Source: Sphingobacteriaceae bacterium
GTDB lineage: Bacteria > Bacteroidota > Bacteroidia > Sphingobacteriales > Sphingobacteriaceae
NCBI GenBank assembly: GCA_017745075.1
Contig: JAGIAD010000028.1
Location: 186,001-250,000, forward strand
Reading direction: 5' to 3'
Length of the DNA: 64,000 bases
Position 1 is the first letter of the stretch, and each line of letters starts with the position of its first letter. Shown here in pieces: positions 43,882-53,322 of the stretch. The position numbers and the translations under genes are program-made. The notes under the pieces are model-generated. The model was not told where the DNA came from. It ran no database searches and worked only from the letters and a program-made list of their open reading frames with translations.

Positions 43882-45292
43882 AACCATCTTTTTATTTGAA
43901 CTCAGATTCCTTGCCAGGCAAAAATTTATCCTGTTACTGATCGGTTTTTTCTTCCTGACCGGAATTTATAGCATTTACTATGGCTATCATTTTACTGAAA
44001 AGCAGTTAGCAGCCATAGATAGCCTGGAAAGCGGATATCAAAAAAAATATAAGGAGATAGAAGCCGCTTTTTCGGCAGATACCACTACTGCTGAAGGTAA
44101 AATTCTGTTTAATCAGGCTGGTATTCCTTCGGTAATTGAGTATAAAAGCCCTTTAAATGCCGTATATAAACCTCAATCAATGAGCATTTTATCTGTAGGT
44201 CAAAGCGATTTGCAGCCCTATTACGATGTGATTACCCGCCGGCGCAATTTTATGCAGGGATCGAATGCCGAAATCTCCAATCCGGAAATGTTAGCTTCGG
44301 GTAATTTTGATCTGGCTTATGTGATTATCTTCCTGCTACCCATACTGGCCATTGCATTAAGTTACAATACCTGGTCTAAAGAGAAAGAGCAACAAACTGA
44401 TAAATTACTTTCATTGCAGGGAATTTATTTCGGGAAGATTATCGCTTACAAACTTATTTTTCGTTTCCTTCTGGTTGGTTTAATGGTTTGGTTGTTGAGT
44501 ATCATCGGATTTATCAGTTCAGCTACACTCCTTCCATTTGATCTTAGCGCAGCTCTATTTTGGCTGTTGAGCACCAGCGCTTATCTTTTATTCTGGTTTG
44601 CCATTACCTTTTTTATAACGAGGTTGGGAAAAAGTTCCGTGCATAATGCCCTCTATCTTTTAGGCTTGTGGTGCGCCCTGTTAATCTTATTGCCAGCTTT
44701 ATTCAACACAATTGTACGCTTGTACTACCCAGTTCCTTTAAAAACCGGGGCTGCAGTAGCTTTGAGGGAAAACAGTGAAGCCATTTGGGCCATGCCACCT
44801 AAATTACTGATCGATACTTTTTACCTGAACAACCCTAAATACAACTCTTTAAGAGAAGCAGCAGATACAAGCAAGACGAGTAACAAACGCTTTGCAGCTT
44901 ATTACGATCTTTTGGGCAGGCGCATGACACAGGCTATTGAAAATTACAACCGGTATCCTGCTGCGCAAACCGAAGCCAATCTATACTTAAACTGGTTTAA
45001 TCCGGCAATTAAAACACAATACTTCCTGAACGGAATAGCGGGCACAGGCCTTAACAATTATCTCTATTATCAGAGACAGGTAAACGATTTTCAGAAAACA
45101 TGGGTTGATTTTATGACCGGCTATATTATTTCAGATAAAAAGCTAAGCTTAAATGACTTAAAAAAACTACCTCAATTTAAACTTAAACCATTAAAAAATA
45201 AATACCGCGAAATTGCTATAGGTATTTTATACCTCTCTGGCATCAGTTTCTGCATCATATTCCTTTCCAGGAAAATCACTGTTAAAATATAA
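43868..45292 (+). CDS. ABC-2-type permease 2 (DUF3526-like)
   Basis: A 474-residue protein with the same architecture as its neighbour: first TM helix at 18-37 (FILLLIGFFFLTGIYSIYYG), large loop with YYDVITRRRNFMQGSNAEI, and five further helices. The coupling motif SKEKEQQTDKLLSLQGIYFGK follows helix 2. The two permeases would pair with the ATPase at 47588 to form a heteromeric transporter acting on the mature lantibiotic (immunity) or on another substrate. Confidence 0.85.
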   Translation: MQLLKTIFLFELRFLARQKFILLLIGFFFLTGIYSIYYGYHFTEKQLAAIDSLESGYQKKYKEIEAAFSADTTTAEGKILFNQAGIPSVIEYKSPLNAVYKPQSMSILSVGQSDLQPYYDVITRRRNFMQGSNAEISNPEMLASGNFDLAYVIIFLLPILAIALSYNTWSKEKEQQTDKLLSLQGIYFGKIIAYKLIFRFLLVGLMVWLLSIIGFISSATLLPFDLSAALFWLLSTSAYLLFWFAITFFITRLGKSSVHNALYLLGLWCALLILLPALFNTIVRLYYPVPLKTGAAVALRENSEAIWAMPPKLLIDTFYLNNPKYNSLREAADTSKTSNKRFAAYYDLLGRRMTQAIENYNRYPAAQTEANLYLNWFNPAIKTQYFLNGIAGTGLNNYLYYQRQVNDFQKTWVDFMTGYIISDKKLSLNDLKKLPQFKLKPLKNKYREIAIGILYLSGISFCIIFLSRKITVKI

Positions 45293-45326
45293 TTCAAACG
45301 ATAATACATCCCAATCACACAAAAAA

Positions 45327-47579
45327 ATGAAGAAAACACTTTACCTGATTTTACTCTTATTTATTTCGGTACAACAGGTTTTTGCACAGCACGAAAAACG
45401 GACCAGATCAGCACAAGATTCGATAAAAACACGTCAGCTTAACGAAGTCCGTATTGATGGTCAGAAAGCCGTTAAACTCAAAAAAGATACCTTATCCAAC
45501 ACCTTAAGGATGCAGGTTCCCCTATTGCAGATGCCACAGAATATCATCAGTATTTCTTCAGCCCTGATACAGCAACAAGGTGCATTGCAATTAAAAGATA
45601 TGGCCAGAAATGCCAGTGGTGTTTATTTTGGTTATAACAGCTCGCCTTTTGATAATTCGGCATCGATAAAAGTAAGGGGATTTAATGCCGCTACTACAAT
45701 TAACGGTATGCCAAACCGCCTGGTTTTGGGTGCAACACTGGATGATGAATCATTAATCGAAAACCTGGAGTTCATTAAAGGTCCGGCAGGTTTTATAAGT
45801 GCTTTAGGCGAACCCGGAGGAACTTTAAATATTGTAACCAAATCTCCAAAGGAAAAACTACTGAATGTACAGCTTACAGGTGGTAATTATAATCTTTTCC
45901 GCGCTACTGCAGATATTGGAAGTGCTTTAAAAAGCAAAGGCTTTTCCTACCGTTTTAATACGGCGTTTCAGCACCAGGATTCGTACCTCAATTACATGAA
46001 AACCACTAAATACGTCATTGCGCCTGTGCTACAATACAATTTTAGCCCCCGCACTTATCTAATTGCCGAATACAATTATATCCGCGGTGAGGTTAAAAAT
46101 GGCTCATCAATCAACAAATTACGTCAGGATAAAGATGTATTACAGGATCCAATCAGCCTGAATTTCAGCGCAGGTATCGGATTGCCCTTGAGTGTTTCTC
46201 AAACGCATACTTTCAGATTTAGTGCCGTTCATAAATTCAACGAAAACTGGCAGCTTACCTTACAGTCAAATTTTGTCAAGTCGCCAGCCAACCAATGGTA
46301 TATGGTATCGGCAAATAACAGAACATCGATCAGTTTTAACAATCAGGATAAAACCAACCGCATTTCCAGCAACTCGAACCTGCTGGGCGAAACCTATAAT
46401 ACCAATCTGTTTTTATCAGGAAAATTTAAAACCGGTGCATTTAAGCATAATTTACTGATCGGAAGTGATTATACCAAGGGCAACGACTCTTTATCTACCT
46501 ATTACGGTACCGTTTCTACCCCATTTGACAGGAATAATCCTAATTTTTACGTAGATCCGAATACGGTGAGCATTACCAAAAGATCAATCAGGCAGGAAAA
46601 TCATATCCATTATTCTGCAGCTTATATTTATGATAATATCGCACTGGATAAATTTTTACTAACTGTTGGTGCGCGTTATACGGATTACCGAAACCGCAAT
46701 ATTTTAACCACAACCAGAGGTCCGCGTGTGCCCGACTATTATAAACAACATGCATTTTCTCCCCGGGCAGCATTAAGTTTTATGCCTGACTCTACATCTT
46801 CCGTTTATTTTTTATTTGATCAATCCTTTGTGCCTAAGACAGGTCAGGTAGTTACCGAAACTATTGAGGGGCCACAGGCCGGACAAAAAACGGTTACAGC
46901 ATCAAAGCCTGTTGAACCTGAGTTAGGCACCAACCTTGAACTTGGCCTGAAAAAGAACTGGTTTAATGGCCGTTTGCTGACGACAGTAAATGGTTTCCAT
47001 ACGGTAAAAAGAAATGTAGCGGCAAGAGATTTCAGGAATTACACCGCCACCTCAGGGGCAATTGCCTACTATCTTCAATTAGGCGAAGTAGTAAGCAATG
47101 GTTTTGAGGTGGATGTAATCGGGAATATTACCGATCGCCTGTCACTGATCGCGAATTACACCTATGTGGATGCCAAAATTACCAAAGACAATAACCTCAA
47201 TCCAACAGTAGACGATCCTTCAATTGTGGGGCAAAAAATGCCTGATGTGCCTCAACAGGTGTTTAATACCTGGTTGCAATACAACATTCCTTTAAAAGGT
47301 TATAATAAAATTTCAATCAGCGCAGGCCAAACCACCATTACCAAACTTTCGGCTATTAGCCAGCGTGATACCTATTTGCCTAATTACACCAAATTTGATG
47401 CAGGATTGAGTTTTAGCAATCCTAAATATATGTTCAGGCTTATTGCCGATAATTTAACCAACAAGCGTTATATGGCTTCGGGCGATATTACTACAGATTT
47501 CCCTTATCCGGGCAATAATTATTTCTTTATTGAAGGCGAGCCTTTTACCATCAGGCTTTCTTTGGGCGTAAAATTTTAG
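45327..47579 (+). CDS. TonB-dependent siderophore-type receptor
   Basis: A 750-residue outer-membrane receptor. The signal peptide is TLYLILLLFISVQQVFAQ. The plug (about 55-165) has MQVPLLQMPQNIISISSALI, QLKDMARNASGVYFGYNSSP and ENLEFIKGPAGFISALGEPGGTLNIVTK-type features (ENLEFIKGPAGFI; GGTLNIVTKSP). The 22-strand barrel fills the rest and ends in an aromatic residue (FTIRLSLGVKF). This resembles the FhuA/FecA siderophore group. It is embedded between ABC-2 permease genes and their ATPase, so it may recognise the lantibiotic or supply a metal-chelate to the same transporter. Confidence 0.9.
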   Translation: MKKTLYLILLLFISVQQVFAQHEKRTRSAQDSIKTRQLNEVRIDGQKAVKLKKDTLSNTLRMQVPLLQMPQNIISISSALIQQQGALQLKDMARNASGVYFGYNSSPFDNSASIKVRGFNAATTINGMPNRLVLGATLDDESLIENLEFIKGPAGFISALGEPGGTLNIVTKSPKEKLLNVQLTGGNYNLFRATADIGSALKSKGFSYRFNTAFQHQDSYLNYMKTTKYVIAPVLQYNFSPRTYLIAEYNYIRGEVKNGSSINKLRQDKDVLQDPISLNFSAGIGLPLSVSQTHTFRFSAVHKFNENWQLTLQSNFVKSPANQWYMVSANNRTSISFNNQDKTNRISSNSNLLGETYNTNLFLSGKFKTGAFKHNLLIGSDYTKGNDSLSTYYGTVSTPFDRNNPNFYVDPNTVSITKRSIRQENHIHYSAAYIYDNIALDKFLLTVGARYTDYRNRNILTTTRGPRVPDYYKQHAFSPRAALSFMPDSTSSVYFLFDQSFVPKTGQVVTETIEGPQAGQKTVTASKPVEPELGTNLELGLKKNWFNGRLLTTVNGFHTVKRNVAARDFRNYTATSGAIAYYLQLGEVVSNGFEVDVIGNITDRLSLIANYTYVDAKITKDNNLNPTVDDPSIVGQKMPDVPQQVFNTWLQYNIPLKGYNKISISAGQTTITKLSAISQRDTYLPNYTKFDAGLSFSNPKYMFRLIADNLTNKRYMASGDITTDFPYPGNNYFFIEGEPFTIRLSLGVKF

Positions 47580-47587
47580 TTTTTTAT

Positions 47588-48283
47588 ATGTTAGAAGCGA
47601 TTGGATTAACCAAAAAATACCAGGATCATGTTGCCTTAAATAACCTGAATTTAAAGGTGGAGGCCGGAGAAGTATTTTGTTTGCTTGGGCAGAACGGTGC
47701 AGGCAAAACCACTACCATTAACCTTTTTCTTGGTTTTACAGCAGCCAGTAGTGGCGAAGCCAGGGTAAACGATATATTGGTTAGCCCCAATAACGAGCAA
47801 ACCAAACAGTTTTTAGCCTACATTCCCGAGGTAGTGATGCTTTATGGTCACTTGAGCAGTATTGAAAATCTCGATTTTTTTAGCCGTATTGCCGGTTATA
47901 GTTATAAAACAAATGAGCTTGAAGCATTTTTGCTTCAAGCTGGTCTTCAGCCAGATGCTTTTCATAAAAGGCTGGGCAATTACAGTAAGGGTATGCGGCA
48001 AAAGGTAGGAATCGCCATAGCAGTAGCTAAAAATGCCAGGGTTATTTTAATGGATGAACCAACAAGTGGTTTAGATCCTAAATCTACCAATGAGTTCAGT
48101 GAAATTGTAAAACAGCTCTCGCATGATGGCCGGAGTGTTTTTATGGCTACACATGATATTTTTAACGCGGTAAATGTAGGAACCAGGATTGGGATTATGC
48201 GACAGGGATCTCTTGTGCATACTCTGGATGCAAGGGATATTTCGGCAGTTGATCTCCAGAAACTGTACCTGGAGACAATTTGA
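47588..48283 (+). CDS. ABC transporter ATPase of the ABC-2 module
   Basis: A 231-residue ATPase of the CcmA/LanF type. Walker A is LLGQNGAGKTTTINLFLGF (about 33-51), signature LGNYSKGMRQKVGIAIAVA (about 131-149), Walker B VILMDEPTSGLDPKS. It starts 8 bp after the TonB receptor gene and is the only ATPase near the two permeases. In a LanFEG-like role it would remove the mature lantibiotic from the inner membrane. Confidence 0.92.
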   Translation: MLEAIGLTKKYQDHVALNNLNLKVEAGEVFCLLGQNGAGKTTTINLFLGFTAASSGEARVNDILVSPNNEQTKQFLAYIPEVVMLYGHLSSIENLDFFSRIAGYSYKTNELEAFLLQAGLQPDAFHKRLGNYSKGMRQKVGIAIAVAKNARVILMDEPTSGLDPKSTNEFSEIVKQLSHDGRSVFMATHDIFNAVNVGTRIGIMRQGSLVHTLDARDISAVDLQKLYLETI

Positions 48284-48293
48284 TCAAAAAAAA

Positions 48294-48381
48294 ATCGTCA
48301 TCTCGACTGAAACGCAGTGAAATGGAGAGATCTACCAGAATAGATTTCTCGACTTCGTTGCACTTCGCTCGAAATGACGAT
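48294..48381 (+). repeat. Dispersed palindromic repeat, copy 3
   Basis: Ends are ATCGTCATCTCGACTGAAACG and TTCGCTCGAAATGACGAT read inward; inside is GGAGAGATCTACC. It is flanked by A8 on the left and T7 on the right and lies exactly between two convergent genes, so it could also act as a bidirectional terminator. Confidence 0.85.
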
Positions 48382-48399
48382 CTTTTTTTAAATGGTCAA

Positions 48400-49572
48400 T
48401 TATATCTCGTAGCTATAAACTGATCTTATTGCATCTCTTAAGTTGTATTTTGATGCCATTACTTCTCCATAAGCACCTGCACTGCGGATGGCAAAAATAT
48501 CGCCTCTGAAAGATTCTGGTTGTTCTACTTCTTTGCCAAAACAATCGGTACTTTCGCAGATGGGGCCTACTATATCGTACTTGATCAGGTTTGGCGTTTG
48601 GATTTTGGCGTTTGGTGCTTTTGAAAGATTCTCAATCTTATGGTAAGCCTGGTATAAAGCTGGTCGCATCAATTCGGTCATACCTGCATCTAAAACCACA
48701 AAATTTTTCTTTTTTCCGTTTTTAACGTATAACACCCTGCTGATCAATGATGCTGACTGGCCAACCAATGCTCTTCCCAATTCAAAATGGACTTCCTGAC
48801 CAGGTTTAACGGTAAGAAATTCGTTAAAAATCTTAAAATAAGATTTAAAATCAGGGATTTGATTATCAGGATTATGATAATCGATACCTAAGCCACCGCC
48901 AACATTTAATACTTTAAGGCTAAATCCTTTATCTTCAAACCAGGTTGCAAATTCGTTTACGCGCACACAGAGGTTTTTATATACATCCAGGTTGGTAATC
49001 TGCGACCCAATATGGAAATGGATACCTATAAATTTCAGGTTCGGCGAATTTTTTAAAGTTTCGGCACATTCTGGTAAATCCCATGAGTTGATCCCGAATT
49101 TATTTTCGTCCAGGCCTGTGGTAATGTTATGGTGGGTATGGGCATCAACATTAGGATTAATGCGGATGGCTACCTGAGCGGTTTTGCCTTTTTTAGCAGC
49201 CAGTTCGTTTAATACTTCCAATTCCTGTATCGATTCTACGTTAAAGCAGAAGATATCAAGGTCAAGGGCTTCATTTATTTCTTTATCTGATTTACCTACG
49301 CCGGCAAAAACGATTTTTTTATTGTCGAAACCAACCTCAACTGCCCTTCTCACCTCCCCGGCGCTCACACAATCGGCACCGAAACCAATTCCCTTAATCT
49401 GTTCTAACAAAACGGCATTGAAGTTGGCCTTCAGCGCGTAATGGATATGAAACCCGTATGGAGCAGCAGCATCTGCGCAGGTGTGCAAAGTTTTCTGCAA
49501 CAACTCAGTATCATAATAGTAAAAAGGTGTTTCTATATTGTTAAACTTTGATATATCTTTATCGGCGAACAT
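48400..49572 (-). CDS. lysA: Diaminopimelate decarboxylase
   Basis: A 390-residue PLP enzyme that makes L-lysine from meso-diaminopimelate. The start is the ATG at 49572, whose CATG overlaps the start of a small gene on the other strand. The PLP lysine is in HIHYALKANFNAVLL (about 48-62). Other features are FGADCVSAGEVRRAV, GIHFHIGSQI, LNVGGGLGIDY and GPICESTDCFGKE, the last carrying the Cys of the active-site dimer. The C-terminus GAYGEVMASKYNLR is typical. With lysC 1.6 kb away it suggests a lysine synthesis locus. Confidence 0.95.
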   Translation of the reverse strand: MFADKDISKFNNIETPFYYYDTELLQKTLHTCADAAAPYGFHIHYALKANFNAVLLEQIKGIGFGADCVSAGEVRRAVEVGFDNKKIVFAGVGKSDKEINEALDLDIFCFNVESIQELEVLNELAAKKGKTAQVAIRINPNVDAHTHHNITTGLDENKFGINSWDLPECAETLKNSPNLKFIGIHFHIGSQITNLDVYKNLCVRVNEFATWFEDKGFSLKVLNVGGGLGIDYHNPDNQIPDFKSYFKIFNEFLTVKPGQEVHFELGRALVGQSASLISRVLYVKNGKKKNFVVLDAGMTELMRPALYQAYHKIENLSKAPNAKIQTPNLIKYDIVGPICESTDCFGKEVEQPESFRGDIFAIRSAGAYGEVMASKYNLRDAIRSVYSYEI

Positions 49573-49741
49573 GTTCAAATTCCTTATTATAATTTTAATT
49601 CTATTCTTTGGGCTGGTATATATTGGTAACTACCTCGATTTAAAGCACGGAAGAATTACCCACAAACAATACAACGGCAAAATCCGGTTTTTTATCGTAT
49701 TACTGCTGATTGTACTTTTCCTTTTATTTATCAGAAAATGA
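49571..49741 (+). CDS. Small single- or double-helix membrane protein
   Basis: A 56-residue protein starting at the ATG at 49571, overlapping the lysA start codon on the opposite strand by 2 bp (CATG). It has two hydrophobic stretches, FKFLIIILILFFGLVYIGNY (2-21) and FFIVLLLIVLFLLFI (about 38-54), separated by a charged loop LDLKHGRITHKQYNGKIR. A longer upstream start in this frame would run inside lysA. Its stop overlaps the next small gene (ATGA). No homologue is recognised; the pair is probably a genuine two-protein unit. Confidence 0.6.
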   Translation: MFKFLIIILILFFGLVYIGNYLDLKHGRITHKQYNGKIRFFIVLLLIVLFLLFIRK

Positions 49742-49902
49742 AAATAGCAGCAGCCCTATTTATTGTTCTTATCCTTTCGCTCGGTTTATTTAATTCCTAC
49801 AAAAAGTATAAAAACGGATTATTACCAGCAGCCTTTCTGGCGGTTCATTGTCTCATCGGACTGCTGGTAATAACCGGTGCGTTTTTTCTGTTATTCGAAT
49901 AA
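49738..49902 (+). CDS. Second small membrane protein, coupled to the preceding one
   Basis: A 54-residue protein with two hydrophobic segments, IAAALFIVLILSLGLFNSY (3-21) and AAFLAVHCLIGLLVITGAFF (31-50), joined by KKYKNGLLP. Its ATG overlaps the previous stop in ATGA, a sign of translational coupling. Its last 12 bases overlap the lysC 3' end on the opposite strand (49891-49902). The strongly hydrophobic pattern is unlikely in a random antisense frame. Confidence 0.55.
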   Translation: MKIAAALFIVLILSLGLFNSYKKYKNGLLPAAFLAVHCLIGLLVITGAFFLLFE

Positions 49903-51204
49903 ACGGTTGTGTAAGCTTCTTAAAGCTTCAGTTTTATATTCGCTTAAAATTAAAAGCGAAACGTTGTAATTGCTACCACCGTAAGAAATCATGCGGATTG
50001 GAATGTGTTTTAAACCTTCCAAAACCCTGCTGGCAAAACCATGTTTCTCTGAACCGAAGTCGCCAACAACACATACAATGCTGTGATCGGTATCCACTTC
50101 AACTGTTCCGAAGCTTTCCAGTTCTTCTATAATTTGTGGCAAATGTGCTGTTTCATCAATGGTTAAAGATACGGCAACCTCCGAAGTGGTAATCATATCG
50201 ATTGGGGTTTTATATCTTTCAAATACTTCGAAAACTCTGCGCAAGAAACCATAAGCCAATAACATCCTGCTTGATTGGATACGGATTGCCGTAATGCCAT
50301 CTTTCGCTGCTATTGATTTAATTCTACCTTTTTCGCTATCGTGGGTAATTAAAGTACCTGCAGCTGAAGGCTCCATGGTATTTAATAAACGAACCGGAAT
50401 TTTATACTTCTGTGCAGGGAAAACCGATTGAGGATGCAGAATCTTTGCGCCAAAATAAGCAAGCTCGGCAGCCTCGTCGAAAGATAACTGCGCAATAGGC
50501 CTGGTGCCCTTAACAATACGCGGATCGTTGTTGTGCATGCCATCGATATCTGTCCAGATCTGAACTTCCTCAGCCAGAATTGCCGCTCCCAATAATGATG
50601 CTGTATAATCGCTACCCCCACGGCGCAGGTTATCTACTTCGCCAAAACTGTTACGGCATATATATCCCTGTGTAATGAACAACTTATTATCTTTATGCTG
50701 CTCAAGTAAAGGCGTTAAATGTTTGGTGGTAAAAGGAATATCAGGTTCATTGTCTTCATCCGTTTTCATAAAATCGAGCGCCGGTAACAATACCGATGGA
50801 ACACCGATTGATTTTAAATAAATATGGTATAAGGTTGTAGACAATAACTCACCTTGTGCCAACACTACTTTTTCTTCGATCGAAGTAAAAATATCATTTG
50901 CCAATCCGGCAAGGAAGCCGAAATGATAATCGATTACTTCATTTCCCTGCTCCTGAAACTCGGCAGCAGGCAATAATTCAACAACAAAAGTTTTATATTT
51001 TTGATACAGATTTTCGACGCACTCGCTTCCCTTCTTCTTATCTCCAGCTAAAAAATAATTTGCAATTTCTACTAAACTATTTGTAGTACCAGACACGGCT
51101 GATAAAACTACAATCTGCTCTTCATTTGGATTAATGATATCCAACAACTTCGTCATGCGCTCGGGACTACCTACAGAGGTACCCCCAAATTTTAATATTT
51201 TCAT
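49891..51204 (-). CDS. lysC: Aspartate kinase
   Basis: A 437-residue monofunctional aspartokinase that phosphorylates L-aspartate, the first step to lysine, threonine and methionine. The N-terminus MKILKFGGTSVGSPERM is the catalytic motif, DNLRRGGSDYTASLLGAAI binds ATP, and EVQIWTDIDGMHNNDPRIV follows. Two ACT domains lie at about 295-437 (RIQSSRMLLAYGFLRRVFEV; VDTDHSIVCVVGDFGSEKHG), so feedback inhibition is expected. Divergent from the phosphohexomutase gene. Confidence 0.95.
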   Translation of the reverse strand: MKILKFGGTSVGSPERMTKLLDIINPNEEQIVVLSAVSGTTNSLVEIANYFLAGDKKKGSECVENLYQKYKTFVVELLPAAEFQEQGNEVIDYHFGFLAGLANDIFTSIEEKVVLAQGELLSTTLYHIYLKSIGVPSVLLPALDFMKTDEDNEPDIPFTTKHLTPLLEQHKDNKLFITQGYICRNSFGEVDNLRRGGSDYTASLLGAAILAEEVQIWTDIDGMHNNDPRIVKGTRPIAQLSFDEAAELAYFGAKILHPQSVFPAQKYKIPVRLLNTMEPSAAGTLITHDSEKGRIKSIAAKDGITAIRIQSSRMLLAYGFLRRVFEVFERYKTPIDMITTSEVAVSLTIDETAHLPQIIEELESFGTVEVDTDHSIVCVVGDFGSEKHGFASRVLEGLKHIPIRMISYGGSNYNVSLLILSEYKTEALRSLHNRLFE

Positions 51205-51387
51205 TTTTAATACTGGAATATGTAATTTTTTTTATTATTGTATCGGGGCGTGAAAATAAGCAAAAGCAGCTTAAAAGCAACACCCTCAACAAAATAAAAT
51301 TTGGACGATTAAAATAAATGGTTTTAAACCAAACATCATCCGTTAAAATTTGTTCAACACCAGAAATTAAATTAAAGAAACAGCTCA

Positions 51388-53124
51388 ATGCAGGCAATTG
51401 ACCAATCAACACAAGCTACAATCAATCAGTGGTTAAGTGGGAATTATGATGAAAATACCAAGGCAGAAATACAGGCCCTTGTAGATAAAGATGCAACTAC
51501 CGAATTAACGGATGCATTTTACAAAAGTTTAGAATTTGGAACAGGTGGTTTACGCGGCATTATGGGTGCTGGTTCCAACCGTATCAACAAATATACCATT
51601 GGTACCGCCACACAGGGGCTTTCCAATTATTTAAACAATAAATATCCAGGTGAAAAAATCAGCGTGGCCATTGCCCACGATAGTCGTAATAATTCTGATT
51701 ATTTTGCTAAAATTACAGCTGATGTTTTCTCTGCAAACGGCATCCACGTTTATTTCTTTTCTGCTTTAAGACCAACACCGGAACTCTCATTTGCAGTACG
51801 CCATTTCGGTTGCAAAAGCGGCGTAATGTTAACGGCATCACATAACCCTAAAGAATATAACGGTTATAAGGCTTATGGTGCTGATGGCGGACAGTTTACT
51901 TCTCCTGACGATAAACTGGTGATCGATGAGGTAAATAAAATTAAAAGTATAGACGAGGTTAAATTTGACCGTGTAGAAGCTAATATCCAATTCATTGGTG
52001 AGGACGTAGATAAAATCTACCTAGATGGTATAACCGCACTTTCTATTTCTCCCGATGCAATTAAAAGACAGCACGATTTAAAAATTGTGTACTCTCCCAT
52101 TCACGGAACAGGTATCACTCTGGTACCTAAAGCGCTTGAACAATTTGGTTTCACCAATGTAACCATTGTGGAAGAACAGAGCAGGCCGGATGGAAATTTC
52201 CCTACAGTGGTGTATCCTAACCCGGAGGAAAAAGAAGCTTTAACTTTGGCAATGAAAAAGGCAAAGGAAATTGATGCCGATCTGGTATTGGCAACTGATC
52301 CTGATGCTGACCGTGTAGGCATTGCAGTAAAAGATAATAACGGCGAATGGGTATTGCTTAATGGTAATCAAACCGGTTGTTTATTAATCAATTACTTGTT
52401 ATCAGCCTGGCAAAACAGTGGTAAATTGGATGGTAACCAGTTTATTGTAAAAACCATAGTAACTTCCAACCTGATAGAAGAGATTGCCAAAAAGAAAAAT
52501 GTAACCTATTATAATACCTTAACCGGATTTAAATATATCGGTCAGTTAATGACAGAGCTTGAAGGTAAAAAATATTTTATCGGTGGCGGAGAAGAGAGTT
52601 ATGGTTACCTGATCGGTGACCTGGTACGCGATAAAGATGCAGTTGTTTCTGCTGCATTTATTTCGGAGATGACAGCTTATTATAAAGATAAAGGTGCTAG
52701 TTTATACAATGCATTGCTTGATATGTATGTAGAATATGGCCTTTATAAGGAAGATCTGGTTTCGCTGACCAAAAAAGGTAAATCCGGGGCGGAAGAAATT
52801 AAAGCCATGATGGTTAAATTCAGGGAAAATCCTCCGGCGAGTTTAGGTGGATCGAAAGTTTCGGTATTAAAAGATTACGAACTAAGCCAGGAAACTGATT
52901 TAGCAACGGGTAAAGTAACCAAATTGGATTATCCAACTTCTGACGTTTTACAGTTTATTACCGAAGATGGCAGTATTGTTTCTGCACGTCCGAGCGGTAC
53001 AGAACCAAAAATTAAATTCTATTGCAGTGTTAACGCACCTTTAGCTGACAGAAAAGATTTTGATACTGTTAATGCACAACTTGGAGAAAAGATTAAAGCA
53101 ATAATGGCTGATTTGCAGGCATAG
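51388..53124 (+). CDS. Phosphoglucomutase/phosphomannomutase family (alpha-D-phosphohexomutase)
   Basis: A 578-residue enzyme that moves phosphate between C1 and C6 of hexoses. The phosphoserine loop is MLTASHNPKEYNGYKAYG (about 148-165), the metal-binding loop is ATDPDADRVGIAV (about 302-314), the sugar-binding loop is FIGGGEESYGYLIGD (about 397-411), and the phosphate-binding loop is ARPSGTEPKIKFYCS near the C-terminus. It belongs to the PgcA/YbbT long group. A TGGTTT-T-AAACCA dyad (51319-51331) lies in the gap shared with lysC. It is followed by a perfect terminator. Confidence 0.95.
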   Translation: MQAIDQSTQATINQWLSGNYDENTKAEIQALVDKDATTELTDAFYKSLEFGTGGLRGIMGAGSNRINKYTIGTATQGLSNYLNNKYPGEKISVAIAHDSRNNSDYFAKITADVFSANGIHVYFFSALRPTPELSFAVRHFGCKSGVMLTASHNPKEYNGYKAYGADGGQFTSPDDKLVIDEVNKIKSIDEVKFDRVEANIQFIGEDVDKIYLDGITALSISPDAIKRQHDLKIVYSPIHGTGITLVPKALEQFGFTNVTIVEEQSRPDGNFPTVVYPNPEEKEALTLAMKKAKEIDADLVLATDPDADRVGIAVKDNNGEWVLLNGNQTGCLLINYLLSAWQNSGKLDGNQFIVKTIVTSNLIEEIAKKKNVTYYNTLTGFKYIGQLMTELEGKKYFIGGGEESYGYLIGDLVRDKDAVVSAAFISEMTAYYKDKGASLYNALLDMYVEYGLYKEDLVSLTKKGKSGAEEIKAMMVKFRENPPASLGGSKVSVLKDYELSQETDLATGKVTKLDYPTSDVLQFITEDGSIVSARPSGTEPKIKFYCSVNAPLADRKDFDTVNAQLGEKIKAIMADLQA

Positions 53125-53165
53125 TTTTTACTATAATGTGCCAGGCACATTGTAAATCAAAGAAT

Positions 53166-53199
53166 AAGCACAGGTAATCATTTTTATCTGTGCTTTTTT
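53166..53199 (+). terminator. Terminator of the phosphohexomutase gene
   Basis: AAGCACAG (53166-53173) pairs with CTGTGCTT (53188-53195), and the run continues TTTT. It lies about 40 nt after the stop codon. Confidence 0.8.
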
Positions 53200-53262
53200 G
53201 CCTCATTTCATGATGCCTTTACGATAGCTACCGGATAAGGGACAACCATAAGGAACCGCAAT

Positions 53263-53290
53263 AAAAAAGCCTTAGCATATACTAAGGCTT
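53263..53290 (-). terminator. Terminator of fabF
   Basis: On the minus strand AAGCCTTAG-N6-CTAAGGCTT is followed by TTTTATT, about 33 nt after the fabF stop. Confidence 0.85.
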
Positions 53291-53322
53291 GTAAATCAAG
53301 TTAATGTATAACCTGTAAGCTA

